Source: Candidatus Ruthia magnifica str. Cm (Calyptogena magnifica) (lineage in GTDB: Bacteria; Pseudomonadota; Gammaproteobacteria; PS1; Pseudothioglobaceae). Taken from it: a stretch of 64,000 bases of DNA. A model generated the notes under the pieces. That model made no database searches. It worked only from the letters and a program-made list of their open reading frames with translations, and was not told the DNA's origin. Position 1 is the stretch's first letter. Each line of letters starts with the position of its first letter. The DNA lies in the NCBI RefSeq assembly GCF_000015105.1, contig NC_008610.1, positions 248,001-312,000 of the forward strand, written 5' to 3'. Below, in pieces: positions 38,912 to 48,551 of the stretch. The position numbers and the translations under genes were made by a program.

Positions 38912-41728
38912 ATGGATCAAATTAGTATTCGTGGCGCTAGAGTCCACAATTTAAAAAATATCGATATTGATATCCCTAGAAACAAGTTAGTTGTGATTAC
39001 TGGGTTATCTGGTTCGGGTAAATCCTCACTGGCTTTTGACACCATTTATGCAGAAGGACAGCGTCGTTATGTGGAGTCTTTATCAGCTTATGCGCGTCAA
39101 TTTTTGTCACTCATGGAAAAACCTGATGTTGACCATATTGAAGGACTATCTCCAACCATTTCTATTGAACAAAAAGCCACTTCTCACAATCCACGCTCAA
39201 CGGTTGGTACAATTACAGAAATTTATGATTATTTAAGGTTGTTGTTTGCTCGTGCAGGTATTCCCAAGTGTCCAAAACACCAAATTAATCTTGAATCTCA
39301 AACCATTTCTCAAATGGTGGATAGTATTGTCAAGTTACCAATGGGTGAGAAAATCATGTTGTTAGCACCCATTGTACAAAATCGAAAAGGTAGCCATGCA
39401 AAATTATTGGAAGAATTAAATCATCAAGGTTTTTTAAGGGCTAGAGTTGATGGCGTAGTCGTGTATATAGATGAAATGGAAGTGCTTAATGGCAAGGTTA
39501 ACCATACTATTGAAATTGTTATTGATCGTTTAAAAGTACGAGAAGACATGGCTTCACGCTTGTCTGAATCATTAGAAACTGCACTTAATTTGAGTGCTGG
39601 TTTAGTGCGAGTTGCATCTATGGAAGATGAGCCTTCTTGGCAAGAAGGAGTGTTTTCTGCTAAATTTTCTTGTGTTGAATGTGGTTACTCATTAAGTGAA
39701 TTGGAACCTAGGATTTTTTCATTTAACAATCCAGTTGGTGCTTGTCAAACTTGTGATGGCTTGGGTGTAAAAGATACATTTGATGAACAAAAAATCGTGG
39801 CTAATCCTAGTATTAGTTTGGCAGATGGTGCTGTTTATGGCTGGGGACGTTCAAATGCTTATTTTTATCAAATGTTAATATTGGTAAGTAAGTATTACGA
39901 CTTTAATATTGAAACTCCTTATGAACAATTAAGTGATAAGCACAAAAAAATTGTTCTTTATGGAAGTGGCACAGATGACATTGATTTTTCCAAAATAAAA
40001 GGACGTAAAGGTTGGTCTAATAAAGCCAAGCCATTTGAAGGTATTATTCCAAGAATGATACGTCGTTATGAAGAAAGTGATATTCGTAGTGTTAGAGAAG
40101 AACTTTCTCGTTATGTGGTGAGCAAGGATTGTGTGCAATGTCATGGCGATAGATTGAATGAATCGGCTAGAAATGTATTTATTGATGGGAAAAACTTATC
40201 AAATATTACCAAACTTTCCATTGCTGATATTTATGATTTTTTCAAAGAATTAAAGCTAGAAGGGGCTCGTGGTCAAATTGCAGATAAGATTTTAAAAGAA
40301 ATTGTTCAGCGTTTGGCATTTCTAATTAATGTAGGGTTGGAATATTTAAGTCTTAATCGTAGAGCAAATAGCTTGTCAGGTGGTGAAGCGCAGCGTATTC
40401 GCTTGGCCAGTCAGATTGGTGCAGGACTGATGGGTGTGTTGTATGTGCTTGATGAACCATCAATCGGTTTACATCAAAGAGACAATCAAAAGTTACTAAA
40501 TACACTGACATATTTGCGTGATATTGGTAATACAGTGATTGTGGTAGAGCATGACAAAGAAGCAATTAAACAAGCCGATTACGTGATTGATATCGGTCCT
40601 GGTGCTGGTATTCATGGCGGTGAAATTGTTGCAATGGGTAGCCCTAAAGACATCGAAAATAACCTTAAATCTTTAACGGGTGATTATTTAAGTGGTCGTC
40701 AAAGTATTGAAGTACCCACTAAACGTAAAAATGTCAGTCAGTGGTTGCGTATTAAAGGCGCTAAGGGTAATAATCTTAATAAGGTTGACCTGTCTATCCC
40801 TGTGGGTGTATTAACTTGTGTGACGGGTGTGTCTGGCTCTGGAAAATCAACCTTAATTAACGATACTTTGTATGCTTTAGTAGCTAGAGAGCTTAATCAT
40901 GCACAAACAACACCTGCTGAATATGAATCAATTGAAGGTTTGAATTATTTTGACAAGATTGTCAATATTGATCAAAGCCCAATTGGACGCACACCACGCT
41001 CTAATCCAGCTACTTATACAGGTGTATTTTCATTAGTACGTGATTTATTTTCACAAACTTTGGAAGCAAGAACGCGCGGTTATAAAGCAGGACGTTTTAG
41101 TTTTAATGTTAAAGGTGGTAGATGTGAGGCATGTAAGGGTGATGGACTGATTAAGGTAGAAATGCATTTTTTACCAGATGTTTATGTGTTATGCGATGTG
41201 TGCCAAGGTCAGCGTTACAATCAACAAACTTTAAAAGTGTTTTACAAGGGAAAAAGTATTGCACAGGTGCTTGACATGACTGTAGAACAGGCTTGTGAAT
41301 TTTTCCAACCCATGCCTAAAATTAAACGAAAATTACAAACTTTAATGGATGTTGGGCTTTCTTATATCATTCTTGGACAAAATGCAACTACCTTATCTGG
41401 TGGCGAGGCGCAACGTATTAAATTAGCAAAAGAATTGTCAAAAATGGATACTGGACAAACACTTTATATTCTTGATGAACCAACAACAGGTTTGCATTTT
41501 CATGATATTAAACTTCTACTGTCAGTTATTAATAGGTTGCGTGAGCGCAACAATACCATTGTGATTATTGAGCATAATCTTGATGTTATTAAAACTGCAG
41601 ATTGGATTGTTGATTTAGGCCCTGAAGGGGGTAATAAAGGTGGGCAAATTATTGCATTTGGCACACCAGAAGAAGTGGCTCAAGTTAAAGGGTCGTATAC
41701 AGGTGAATATTTAAAAGCTTACTTGTAA
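38912..41728 (+). CDS. uvrA: Excinuclease ABC subunit UvrA
   Basis: DNA damage sensor of nucleotide excision repair. The 938-residue length is typical. It has two ABC ATPase halves: Walker [10 protein letters not shown] near residue 31 and GVSGSGKST near residue 640, signatures LSGGEAQRI twice, and DEPSIGLH / DEPTTGLH. The zinc-binding insertions are visible as [11 protein letters not shown]...CQTC and [11 protein letters not shown]...CDVC. No LexA-type operator was found in the 75-base gap shared with divergent pyrH. Its 3' end overlaps the convergent DUF3108 gene by 18 bases. Confidence 0.98.
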   Translation: MDQISIRGARVHNLKNIDIDIPRNKLVVITGLSGSGKSSLAFDTIYAEGQRRYVESLSAYARQFLSLMEKPDVDHIEGLSPTISIEQKATSHNPRSTVGTITEIYDYLRLLFARAGIPKCPKHQINLESQTISQMVDSIVKLPMGEKIMLLAPIVQNRKGSHAKLLEELNHQGFLRARVDGVVVYIDEMEVLNGKVNHTIEIVIDRLKVREDMASRLSESLETALNLSAGLVRVASMEDEPSWQEGVFSAKFSCVECGYSLSELEPRIFSFNNPVGACQTCDGLGVKDTFDEQKIVANPSISLADGAVYGWGRSNAYFYQMLILVSKYYDFNIETPYEQLSDKHKKIVLYGSGTDDIDFSKIKGRKGWSNKAKPFEGIIPRMIRRYEESDIRSVREELSRYVVSKDCVQCHGDRLNESARNVFIDGKNLSNITKLSIADIYDFFKELKLEGARGQIADKILKEIVQRLAFLINVGLEYLSLNRRANSLSGGEAQRIRLASQIGAGLMGVLYVLDEPSIGLHQRDNQKLLNTLTYLRDIGNTVIVVEHDKEAIKQADYVIDIGPGAGIHGGEIVAMGSPKDIENNLKSLTGDYLSGRQSIEVPTKRKNVSQWLRIKGAKGNNLNKVDLSIPVGVLTCVTGVSGSGKSTLINDTLYALVARELNHAQTTPAEYESIEGLNYFDKIVNIDQSPIGRTPRSNPATYTGVFSLVRDLFSQTLEARTRGYKAGRFSFNVKGGRCEACKGDGLIKVEMHFLPDVYVLCDVCQGQRYNQQTLKVFYKGKSIAQVLDMTVEQACEFFQPMPKIKRKLQTLMDVGLSYIILGQNATTLSGGEAQRIKLAKELSKMDTGQTLYILDEPTTGLHFHDIKLLLSVINRLRERNNTIVIIEHNLDVIKTADWIVDLGPEGGNKGGQIIAFGTPEEVAQVKGSYTGEYLKAYL

Positions 41729-42454
41729 TTTATCTTTGACTTCATTTTTAATCTGCAAATCAGTTAATGTGTAGGTGTATCTTTTATTGCCTTTATTTTG
41801 TTCTATTAATACAGGTAAATATTGATATTTTGGCAAAAAGTAAGCTTTTATATTGCTATTATTAGCGTTTATTCTATTAACTTTTATGGCTTTGATAGAT
41901 TGGTTGTTTATTTTAAGAAAGTGTCCATTAGTTCTTTTGTATTGATGCTGTTCTATCGATTTTCCATTGGTCACTTGATAGGTAAATATAGATTGATTAG
42001 GGTTATGCTTTAAATCATTTGATAAAGCTAAAAACAAACTTAGTGGATCAACAATATTTCCACTTTTAGAATGCCAAGTTCTAATTTTTGATTGGGTTTT
42101 AGTGAGAATAGGCATAATAGAATGATTTTTTGAGTGGATATCAATGTCATAATTTTTAACCAATTTCCCGTCTTCTTTCTCTATGATTTGGTAATGTATA
42201 GCATCAACGCCTTGAGGGTTAGAGGAAAAGATAGAGCTTGCTGCTATGGAATAGTCTTTTATGAAGGCTGCAAGCCCTGAGGTTCTGGCATTTGCAGTAT
42301 AAAAATAATGTTTATCTAGTTTGTATAATGTTCTCACTTCCTCGGCTATTTTAAAACCATTAATTGATAATTTATAGTTAGCAGTATGTGCTTTTAAGGC
42401 ATGCGCTGTAGAGTTAATTAAAATTGTAAATATAATTAAGGTAAGTAACTTCAT
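41711..42454 (-). CDS. DUF3108 family exported protein
   Basis: 247-residue protein of the DUF3108 type, an uncharacterised family often found next to purN/purM in gammaproteobacteria. An N-terminal signal peptide ([19 protein letters not shown]) indicates export. The body is beta-rich with [19 protein letters not shown] near the start, [11 protein letters not shown], and a C-terminal [24 protein letters not shown] stretch, all common in the family. The start overlaps the purN stop by 4 bases, so it belongs to the purM-purN operon. Molecular function is unknown. Confidence 0.8.
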   Translation of the reverse strand: MKLLTLIIFTILINSTAHALKAHTANYKLSINGFKIAEEVRTLYKLDKHYFYTANARTSGLAAFIKDYSIAASSIFSSNPQGVDAIHYQIIEKEDGKLVKNYDIDIHSKNHSIMPILTKTQSKIRTWHSKSGNIVDPLSLFLALSNDLKHNPNQSIFTYQVTNGKSIEQHQYKRTNGHFLKINNQSIKAIKVNRINANNSNIKAYFLPKYQYLPVLIEQNKGNKRYTYTLTDLQIKNEVKDKLQVSF

Positions 42455-43056
42455 AAGACTTTTCCGTCTAGCGTGGCATGATTTTTTTCAAGTTTTAACC
42501 TCCCTTGTGTAAACCAATGAATGACTTTGTGGAATAATTTATGCTCTTCAAGCAGAACGCGTTTTGCCAAAGACTCTGTTGTATCTGTATCAAAGACATC
42601 AACACTTACCTGGGCAATAATTGGACCTCCATCAAGTTGTTCAGTCACAAAGTGAATGCTGACACCGTGCTGACTTTCTTTAGCTTCTAGTACTCTTTTA
42701 TGGGTATTAAGTCCTTGAAATTTTGGCAATAACGAAGGATGAATATTCAGCATTTTATCTGAATATTGATTTGTAAATTTAGCGCTTAGTATACGCATAA
42801 AACCGGCAAGAATAATAATTTCAGGGTTGTATTGATTTATAATATTACTTAATTCTTGATCAAATTCTTCTACAGATGAAAATTGTTTGTGATTCAGTGT
42901 GTGGGTAAGAATATTTGCATATTCAGCACGTTTAAGACCATAAGCACTACTGTGGTTACTAATAACTGCTTTAATATCTAAATCAATAGCAGCGGAATGA
43001 TCAATAATTGATTGTAGGTTTGAGCCGTTACCAGAAATTAAAACAATACCATTCAT
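42451..43056 (-). CDS. purN: Phosphoribosylglycinamide formyltransferase PurN
   Basis: Transfers formyl from 10-formyl-THF to GAR in the third step of purine synthesis. The 201 residues show the N-terminal substrate loop ISGNGSNLQSII, and the catalytic set N in MLNIHPSLLPKFQGL, H in VSIHFVTEQLDGGPII and D in that same DGG segment, as in E. coli PurN. Follows purM after 14 bases, the standard gammaproteobacterial arrangement. Confidence 0.96.
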   Translation of the reverse strand: MNGIVLISGNGSNLQSIIDHSAAIDLDIKAVISNHSSAYGLKRAEYANILTHTLNHKQFSSVEEFDQELSNIINQYNPEIIILAGFMRILSAKFTNQYSDKMLNIHPSLLPKFQGLNTHKRVLEAKESQHGVSIHFVTEQLDGGPIIAQVSVDVFDTDTTESLAKRVLLEEHKLFHKVIHWFTQGRLKLEKNHATLDGKVL

Positions 43057-43070
43057 ACTTAATATGCAAG

Positions 43071-44072
43071 CTAAATGATAACTTGATTACCTTGATTGCT
43101 CGTAATTTCACCCACTAGCCAAGCATGTTCGTCTAGCTCGTTTAAATGTTGAATGACATCAGTGCTTTGTTCCGATGGAACAATAATAACCATGCCTATG
43201 CCACAGTTAAATACTCGATACATCTCCATCATATTAATATTGCCATTATCTTGTAAAAACTGAAAAATACTGAGCAGTTGCCAAGAGCTGGCGTCAAGTT
43301 TTGCGCTCAAGTTTTCAGGCAATACTCTAGGAATATTTTCCAATAAACCACCGCCTGTAATGTGTGAAATAGCATGTACTGAGAACTTTTCAATCAATGA
43401 TAATACTGATTTTACATAAATTTTAGTGGGCTTAATTAGTGCATTTAATTGTGCGTCAGTTGGATCTGATTGTGCCAAAATTTTACGTATTAGTGAATAA
43501 CCATTAGAATGTGGACCAGAAGATGCTAGGGCAATGATATGGTCGCCTTTAGTGACTTCTGTACCATCAATTATTTTATCTTTATCAGCAATACCCACAC
43601 AAAAACCAGCAAGGTCATACTCTTCACCTTGGTACATACCTGGCATTTCAGCTGTTTCGCCACCAATTAAAGCACATCCTGATTGTTTACAGCCTTCACC
43701 AATGCCATAAATAACGGATATGGCTAGTTCGGTATTTAATTGACCTGTTGCATAATAATCTAGGAAAAATAACGGTTCAGCACCTTGAACAATTAAGTCA
43801 TTTACGCACATGGCAACTAAATCGATACCAATCGTATCATGCTTATTTAACATTTGTGCTACTTTAAGCTTGGTTCCAACACCATCTGTTCCTGAAATTA
43901 GAACTGGGTTTTTATATTTATTAATGGGTAATTCAAACATTGCACCAAAACCACCAAGACCAGCCAACACCCCAGGTCTAGTGGTTGATTTAGCAATCGG
44001 TTTAATTTGTTTAATAAGCGAATTACCTTTGGTAATGTCAACGCCTGAGTCAAGGTATGAGAGTGATGACAT
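43071..44072 (-). CDS. purM: Phosphoribosylformylglycinamidine cyclo-ligase PurM
   Basis: ATP-dependent ring closure giving AIR in purine synthesis. The 333-residue product has the family features [14 protein letters not shown] at the N-terminus, [25 protein letters not shown] near residue 60, [23 protein letters not shown], and [11 protein letters not shown]. Slightly shorter than E. coli PurM (345) with all motifs present. First gene of purM-purN-DUF3108; divergent from pgsA with a 54-base gap. Confidence 0.97.
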   Translation of the reverse strand: MSSLSYLDSGVDITKGNSLIKQIKPIAKSTTRPGVLAGLGGFGAMFELPINKYKNPVLISGTDGVGTKLKVAQMLNKHDTIGIDLVAMCVNDLIVQGAEPLFFLDYYATGQLNTELAISVIYGIGEGCKQSGCALIGGETAEMPGMYQGEEYDLAGFCVGIADKDKIIDGTEVTKGDHIIALASSGPHSNGYSLIRKILAQSDPTDAQLNALIKPTKIYVKSVLSLIEKFSVHAISHITGGGLLENIPRVLPENLSAKLDASSWQLLSIFQFLQDNGNINMMEMYRVFNCGIGMVIIVPSEQSTDVIQHLNELDEHAWLVGEITSNQGNQVII

Positions 44073-44126
44073 AACAGTTTTTCCGTATAATTAATTTCTT
44101 TTGAATTCTTTTTAGCAAATAAAAAA

Positions 44127-44693
44127 ATGAGTTTTTCTTCACTGCCTAATGCGCTTTCAATTTTACGCATTATTTTAACAGTACCGGTTGTTATGGCTTT
44201 GTTAAATCATCAATATTTTTTGGCAATGGTGCTATTTTTTATTGCAGGCGTTACTGATGCACTGGATGGATGGATTGCCAAACGCTACTCCTTTCAAAGT
44301 AGGTTAGGTTCTATTTTAGATCCAATGGCGGATAAGTTGCTATTAGTTAGTAGTTTTGTGGCTTTGTATGTGATTGGATTATTGCCGCTGTGGTTATTAG
44401 TGTTGGTTTTTTTACGTGATTTTATGATTGTTTCAGGCACAGTTGGGCGTTTTATCGGCTCAGGCACATCTAAAAATGATTTATTATCGCCTTCAAAACT
44501 TTCAAAAATTAATACTGTATTGCAAATTGCACTAGTTTTGTTTTTGGTGATGGTGCAAATATATCCAGTCTCTACACAATATAGTACTGTATTCTTTATT
44601 ATTATAGCCACCTCAACCGTACTTAGTGGTGCAGATTATATGTGGATTTGGGTTGAACAAGTTATCTTGCAAGAGAAAAAAAATCCTCAATGA
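44127..44693 (+). CDS. pgsA: CDP-diacylglycerol--glycerol-3-phosphate phosphatidyltransferase
   Basis: Integral membrane enzyme that commits CDP-diacylglycerol to phosphatidylglycerol. The 188 residues have several membrane helices and the CDP-alcohol transferase motif DALDGWIAKRY...GSILDPMADK (about residues 39-66), with all the conserved aspartates and glycines. The N-terminus LPNALSILRIILTVPVV is typical. Overlaps hda by 4 bases. Confidence 0.93.
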   Translation: MSFSSLPNALSILRIILTVPVVMALLNHQYFLAMVLFFIAGVTDALDGWIAKRYSFQSRLGSILDPMADKLLLVSSFVALYVIGLLPLWLLVLVFLRDFMIVSGTVGRFIGSGTSKNDLLSPSKLSKINTVLQIALVLFLVMVQIYPVSTQYSTVFFIIIATSTVLSGADYMWIWVEQVILQEKKNPQ

Positions 44694-45364
44694 ATCAGCT
44701 TGGATTGCCACTTTCATTAAATTCAAAAATGTTATTGTCCAATTTTATTGGTAAAAAAAATCAACAAGTCCTAGATTTTGTTAATCAATTGTTGACTCAA
44801 AAAAGCTCAGCTGTTGTTTTTATTTCAGGTGCTAAATCTAGTGGTAAAACTCACCTATTGCAAGGTTGTGCTTTTAGTGCACTAGATGGGCAACTAGGTG
44901 TTATTTATATTGATATAAAGCAAGAGCTCCCAGAGGGGATAATAAATGATTTAGTATCTGTTGACTGGATTTGTATTGACAATGTTGATTATTTAAGTAT
45001 TATTCAACAACAAGCGTTATTCGATTTATATAACAGAATTAAACTAGCCGATACTAAGTTGATTGTTTCTGCAGGCAGTTTGCCTGGTGAATTAAATTTA
45101 TTAAAAGATTTAAAAACACGCTTGTCTTTAGCAGTTGTTTTCACATTAGAAACACTCAATGATGAACAAAAAATTCTTATTATTGAGCGCAAAATGACGG
45201 ATATCAATATCAATATTGACATTAAGGTGTATCATTATTTGTTCAAAGTTTTTTCACGTGATTTGAACGATGTTTTGAATGCAATTAATATTTTAGATGA
45301 AACATCATTACAGAAAAAAAATAACATTTCCATTCCCTTCGTTAAACAAACATTGGGTATTTAA
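44690..45364 (+). CDS. hda: DnaA inactivator Hda
   Basis: AAA+ protein related to DnaA that, bound to the sliding clamp, promotes hydrolysis of DnaA-ATP after initiation. The 224-residue product starts with a clamp-binding QLGLPLSL (residues 3-10), as in E. coli Hda QLSLPLYL, followed by Walker A GAKSSGKTH (47-55) and a Walker B-like WICIDNVDYL. It lacks the DnaA DNA-binding domain, and its size fits Hda (about 230). Coupled to pgsA; convergent with the next gene, sharing 4 bases. Confidence 0.88.
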   Translation: MNQLGLPLSLNSKMLLSNFIGKKNQQVLDFVNQLLTQKSSAVVFISGAKSSGKTHLLQGCAFSALDGQLGVIYIDIKQELPEGIINDLVSVDWICIDNVDYLSIIQQQALFDLYNRIKLADTKLIVSAGSLPGELNLLKDLKTRLSLAVVFTLETLNDEQKILIIERKMTDININIDIKVYHYLFKVFSRDLNDVLNAINILDETSLQKKNNISIPFVKQTLGI

Positions 45365-45768
45365 GGTTTTTTTCTAAATTTAAATTGTGCAATTCTAGGC
45401 ATGAGTTTTGAGAAGGGAATATTTTTAAAATCCATATATTTTTCTTCGACAATTTTTACCAGATTAGATATGTCTTCAATTTTATTGCTGTTTTCAGTGT
45501 TAAGAATTTCTTGCAAAGCCAACAAACCACCCATTTTAATTTTTGATTGTTGCCCGACTGATAAATTATTTTGATGGTGTGTGTTTAAGACAAAATTGCT
45601 ATTATCGTGCAAATGAGCATATAACGATTGGCATTTCTTGGAAGATGAGCCATCCAAACAAACACCAAATTCTTTTTCTGCAATGCAATCTTTTGCGTCA
45701 AATTTACAACCACATCTACCACTAAGTATTAGGTTGGAAAAAGGACAGGTGTAGTGTTTATTAGGCAT
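45361..45768 (-). CDS. Cysteine-rich protein of unknown function
   Basis: 135-residue protein I cannot place in a family. The N-terminal third has six cysteines (C8, C19, C21, C28, C37, C46), spacing that could bind a metal or iron-sulfur centre, followed by a helical, cysteine-free part with GGLLALQEILNTEN and a basic end. No signal or membrane segment, so it should be cytoplasmic. It is transcribed away from cysG, with about 96 bases between the two starts. A link to siroheme or sulfur metabolism is only a guess from position. Confidence 0.7.
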   Translation of the reverse strand: MPNKHYTCPFSNLILSGRCGCKFDAKDCIAEKEFGVCLDGSSSKKCQSLYAHLHDNSNFVLNTHHQNNLSVGQQSKIKMGGLLALQEILNTENSNKIEDISNLVKIVEEKYMDFKNIPFSKLMPRIAQFKFRKKP

Positions 45769-45864
45769 AACAATAAGTGTTTTGTGTATATATGAATTAT
45801 TAAAACATTATAATGTAAACTTTTATTTTACTTGTGCCAATTTATTAGTGGTACTAAATATTCT

Positions 45865-47283
45865 ATGAATTATCTACCTATTTTTATTGATATCAAACAA
45901 AAGCCCTGCTTGGTTGTTGGTGGTGGAGATATTGCTTATCGCAAAATTAATTTTTTGTTAAAAGCCCATGGGCAGGTAACTTGTATTGCAAAAAGTAGTT
46001 GTAAAAATGTGGTTAAATTAGCGAGTGACAACAAAATTATTTATTTTGAAAAGAGTTTTGAGGCATCTGATATTAAGGAACAAGTTTTGATTGTCTCTGC
46101 GACAGATAACACCAGTCTTAATAAACAAGTGTCTGAGTTGTCCAATCAAAACAATATTCCCGTTAATGTGGTTGACTCTCCAGATTTATGTACGTTTATT
46201 ATGCCTTCAATTGTGGACAGATCTCCTATCGTAATTGCCATTTCATCAGCAGGAAAAGCGCCAGTATTAGCGCGTCTAATCCGTGCAAAGTTAGAAAGCA
46301 CATTGCCACATGCGTATGGCAAGTTGGCAGAATTGGCAGGTAATTTTAGAGACAAGGTTAAGGAAAAGTTTAGCAACATTGAAGATAGAAGATACTTTTG
46401 GGAAAAAACCTTTTCTGGTATTATTGCTGAAAAAGTATTTTCAGGTAAAATACAAGAAGCTAAAGCAGATTTACAAGTACAACTTGATGGTAGCACTAAA
46501 ACTCAAGTAGGTGAAGTTTATTTAGTAGGTGGTGGTCCGGGTGATCCTGATTTATTAACTTTTAAGGCGTTACGTCTTATGCAACAGGCAGATGTAGTTT
46601 TATATGACCGCTTGGTTTCAAATGGGGTGATGGGGTTAGTTAGGCGTGATGCGCAGTTAATTTATGTTGGTAAAGAACGTGATAACCACGTTGTACCACA
46701 GGGTGATATTAATCAATTATTGGTAAATTTGGCCAAACAAGGTAGAAGAGTTTGTCGTCTTAAGGGGGGCGATCCTTTTATTTTTGGCCGTGGTGGTGAA
46801 GAAATTGAAACGTTGGCTGAAAATGGCATATCTTTTCAAGTAGTGCCTGGTATTACAGCGGCTTCTGGCTGTTCTACTTATTCAGGTATTCCATTAACAC
46901 ATAGAGATTATTCACAATCTTGTCGTTTTGTAACAGGGCACTTAAAAGATGGCAGTATGAATTTGCCTTGGCACGAATTATCGGTTGAACAACAAACCAT
47001 TGTATTTTATATGGCGCTTAACGGTGCTAGACATTTATCAGAACAGTTAATCACACATGGTATGTCCCCAGATATGCCAGTAGCATTGGTTGAAAAAGGT
47101 ACAACACCTGAGCAAAAGGTTTACACTACAACTCTAAAAAAATTACCAGACTTGGTAAAAAATGAAATCATCCACGCTCCCACTTTGATTATTATTGGCG
47201 AGGTAGTGACATTAAGAGAAAAATTGAATTGGTTTGACGCTAAATTGGCATCGTCTAAAAAATCTTACTTATTTGGTGGGTAA
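45865..47283 (+). CDS. cysG: Siroheme synthase CysG
   Basis: Fused enzyme for siroheme: the N-terminal half (about 1-210) is precorrin-2 dehydrogenase/ferrochelatase with the NAD site CLVVGGGDIAYRK, and the C-terminal half (about 215-472) is uroporphyrinogen-III methyltransferase with VYLVGGGPGDPDLLTFKA, DVVLYDRLVS and GGDPFIFGRGGEE. I start at the ATG at 45865 (MNYLPIF, 472 residues) as in E. coli CysG; an upstream in-frame ATG would add 11 residues without family support. Siroheme serves sulfite reductases, including the dissimilatory enzyme of sulfur oxidisers. Confidence 0.95.
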   Translation: MNYLPIFIDIKQKPCLVVGGGDIAYRKINFLLKAHGQVTCIAKSSCKNVVKLASDNKIIYFEKSFEASDIKEQVLIVSATDNTSLNKQVSELSNQNNIPVNVVDSPDLCTFIMPSIVDRSPIVIAISSAGKAPVLARLIRAKLESTLPHAYGKLAELAGNFRDKVKEKFSNIEDRRYFWEKTFSGIIAEKVFSGKIQEAKADLQVQLDGSTKTQVGEVYLVGGGPGDPDLLTFKALRLMQQADVVLYDRLVSNGVMGLVRRDAQLIYVGKERDNHVVPQGDINQLLVNLAKQGRRVCRLKGGDPFIFGRGGEEIETLAENGISFQVVPGITAASGCSTYSGIPLTHRDYSQSCRFVTGHLKDGSMNLPWHELSVEQQTIVFYMALNGARHLSEQLITHGMSPDMPVALVEKGTTPEQKVYTTTLKKLPDLVKNEIIHAPTLIIIGEVVTLREKLNWFDAKLASSKKSYLFGG

Positions 47284-47584
47284 GTTTGCATGTAGGTGTG
47301 ATTATTCAACACCCAATTTTTTGCAATAATTGCTGCTGAGTAAAACCCTATGGACGCCGATTGAAAAAGGTTAAAATCAATAAATTCAGTTAATCACAAC
47401 CAATTAAAGTTATAAATAAATGGACTGATTGCTTGTGCACCTAGTAGTGATGCCATCCTATTGCTGATACGATGTTATTAACTATAATGCGTACTCCTTC
47501 ATATTTTAAAGTCGTTACTATAACATTAATTAGGTATAATTCAAGTTCTTCGAACTCCCTGAGGGGTTTTAAATAAATTCAAAT
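47284..47584 (-). other. Gap before tRNA-Leu with a possible decayed minus-strand frame
   Basis: 301 bases without an intact gene. Read on the minus strand, about 47270-47480 gives protein-like text in one frame with a single internal stop: NRMASLLGAQAISPFIYNF, then LTEFIDFNLFQSASIGF and AAIIAKNWVLNNHTYMQT, ending inside the 3' end of cysG. This may be a relic of a lost gene, which I do not recognise. On the plus strand a TATAAT at 47535-47540 lies 44 bases before the tRNA and could be its -10 box, but the -35 is poor. Confidence 0.3.
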
Positions 47585-47671
47585 GCGGGAGTGGTGGAAT
47601 TGGTAGACACGCTGGATTTAGGTTCCAGTGTTGTGAAAAACGTGAGAGTTCGAATCTCTCCTTCCGCACCA
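47585..47671 (+). tRNA. tRNA-Leu (anticodon UAG)
   Basis: 87-base tRNA including an encoded CCA. The acceptor stem pairs GCGGGAG (47585-47591) with CTTCCGC (47661-47667). The anticodon stem CTGGA/TCCAG encloses the loop TTTAGGT, whose anticodon TAG reads CUA leucine codons. The long variable arm TGTTGTGAAAAACG is that of a class II leucine tRNA, and the T arm GAGAGTTCGAATCTCTC is perfect. serB begins 16 bases downstream. Confidence 0.96.
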
Positions 47672-47687
47672 ATATTAGGTCGTTAAT

Positions 47688-48497
47688 TTGAGCGTGCAAA
47701 TTACTATTCAACATAGTCTAGATGAGAATATTGCTAAGCAAATTTCAAGTAAATTTCAAGTTTTTGATACTCATATCCGTCATCAAATGACATCAATTAA
47801 TCTTGATGATTTAAGGCAACAACATCAAACTGATTTCAACCATTTGCCTGAGGTTGATTTTTCTAATATTAAATTATTTGTCAGTGATATGGATTCAACC
47901 TTAATTAATATTGAATGTATTGATGAAATTTCTGATTTTGCCAATATTAAACCACAAGTAGCAGCTATTACTGAACTTGCTATGCAGGGTAAATTGGATT
48001 TTGATGATTCTTTAATCGAACGTGTTTCTTTATTAAAAGGACTTAGTATTGATGTGTTAGATAAGGTTTACACTCAGCGTTTAGAAATTAATCCTGGTGG
48101 TAGGACGCTTATCTCATTTTTTAAAACCAAGTCCATTCAAACGGCAGTTGTATCAGGCAGTTTTACTTATTTTACCAATCGTTTGGCTCAAGATTTAGCG
48201 CTAGATTATGCATGTGCTAATGTGCTAACGATTGAAAATAACCAATTAACTGGCGTTACAGAAGGTCTGATGATTAATGCACAGGCTAAAGCAGACTTTG
48301 TTAAGGAGTTGTGCGATAAACAAAGTTTGTCATATAGTCAGGTTATTGTAGTGGGTGATGGTGCCAATGATTTAAGTATGATGCGTATTGCTGGAGTGAG
48401 TGTTGCTTATCATGCGAAACCTAACATTATGAAGCATGCCAATATTGTCATTAACTTCGGGAGATTGAATAAAATAATGGATTTATTCAATCCATAA
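47688..48497 (+). CDS. serB: Phosphoserine phosphatase SerB
   Basis: HAD-family enzyme for the last step of serine synthesis. The 269-residue product has motif I FVSDMDSTLI near residue 65, the substrate segment CIDEISDFA, motif II VSGSFTYF near 156 and motif III GDGANDLSMM near 222. It lacks most of the N-terminal extra domain of the 322-residue E. coli protein, like many others. Start is TTG, with a weak AGG ribosome site upstream; a GTG two codons later is an alternative. Confidence 0.93.
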   Translation: MSVQITIQHSLDENIAKQISSKFQVFDTHIRHQMTSINLDDLRQQHQTDFNHLPEVDFSNIKLFVSDMDSTLINIECIDEISDFANIKPQVAAITELAMQGKLDFDDSLIERVSLLKGLSIDVLDKVYTQRLEINPGGRTLISFFKTKSIQTAVVSGSFTYFTNRLAQDLALDYACANVLTIENNQLTGVTEGLMINAQAKADFVKELCDKQSLSYSQVIVVGDGANDLSMMRIAGVSVAYHAKPNIMKHANIVINFGRLNKIMDLFNP

Positions 48498-48551
48498 TTA
48501 TCTATATTATTTGAAATTAGATATTTTGTATTTATTTAACCTAAACTATCT

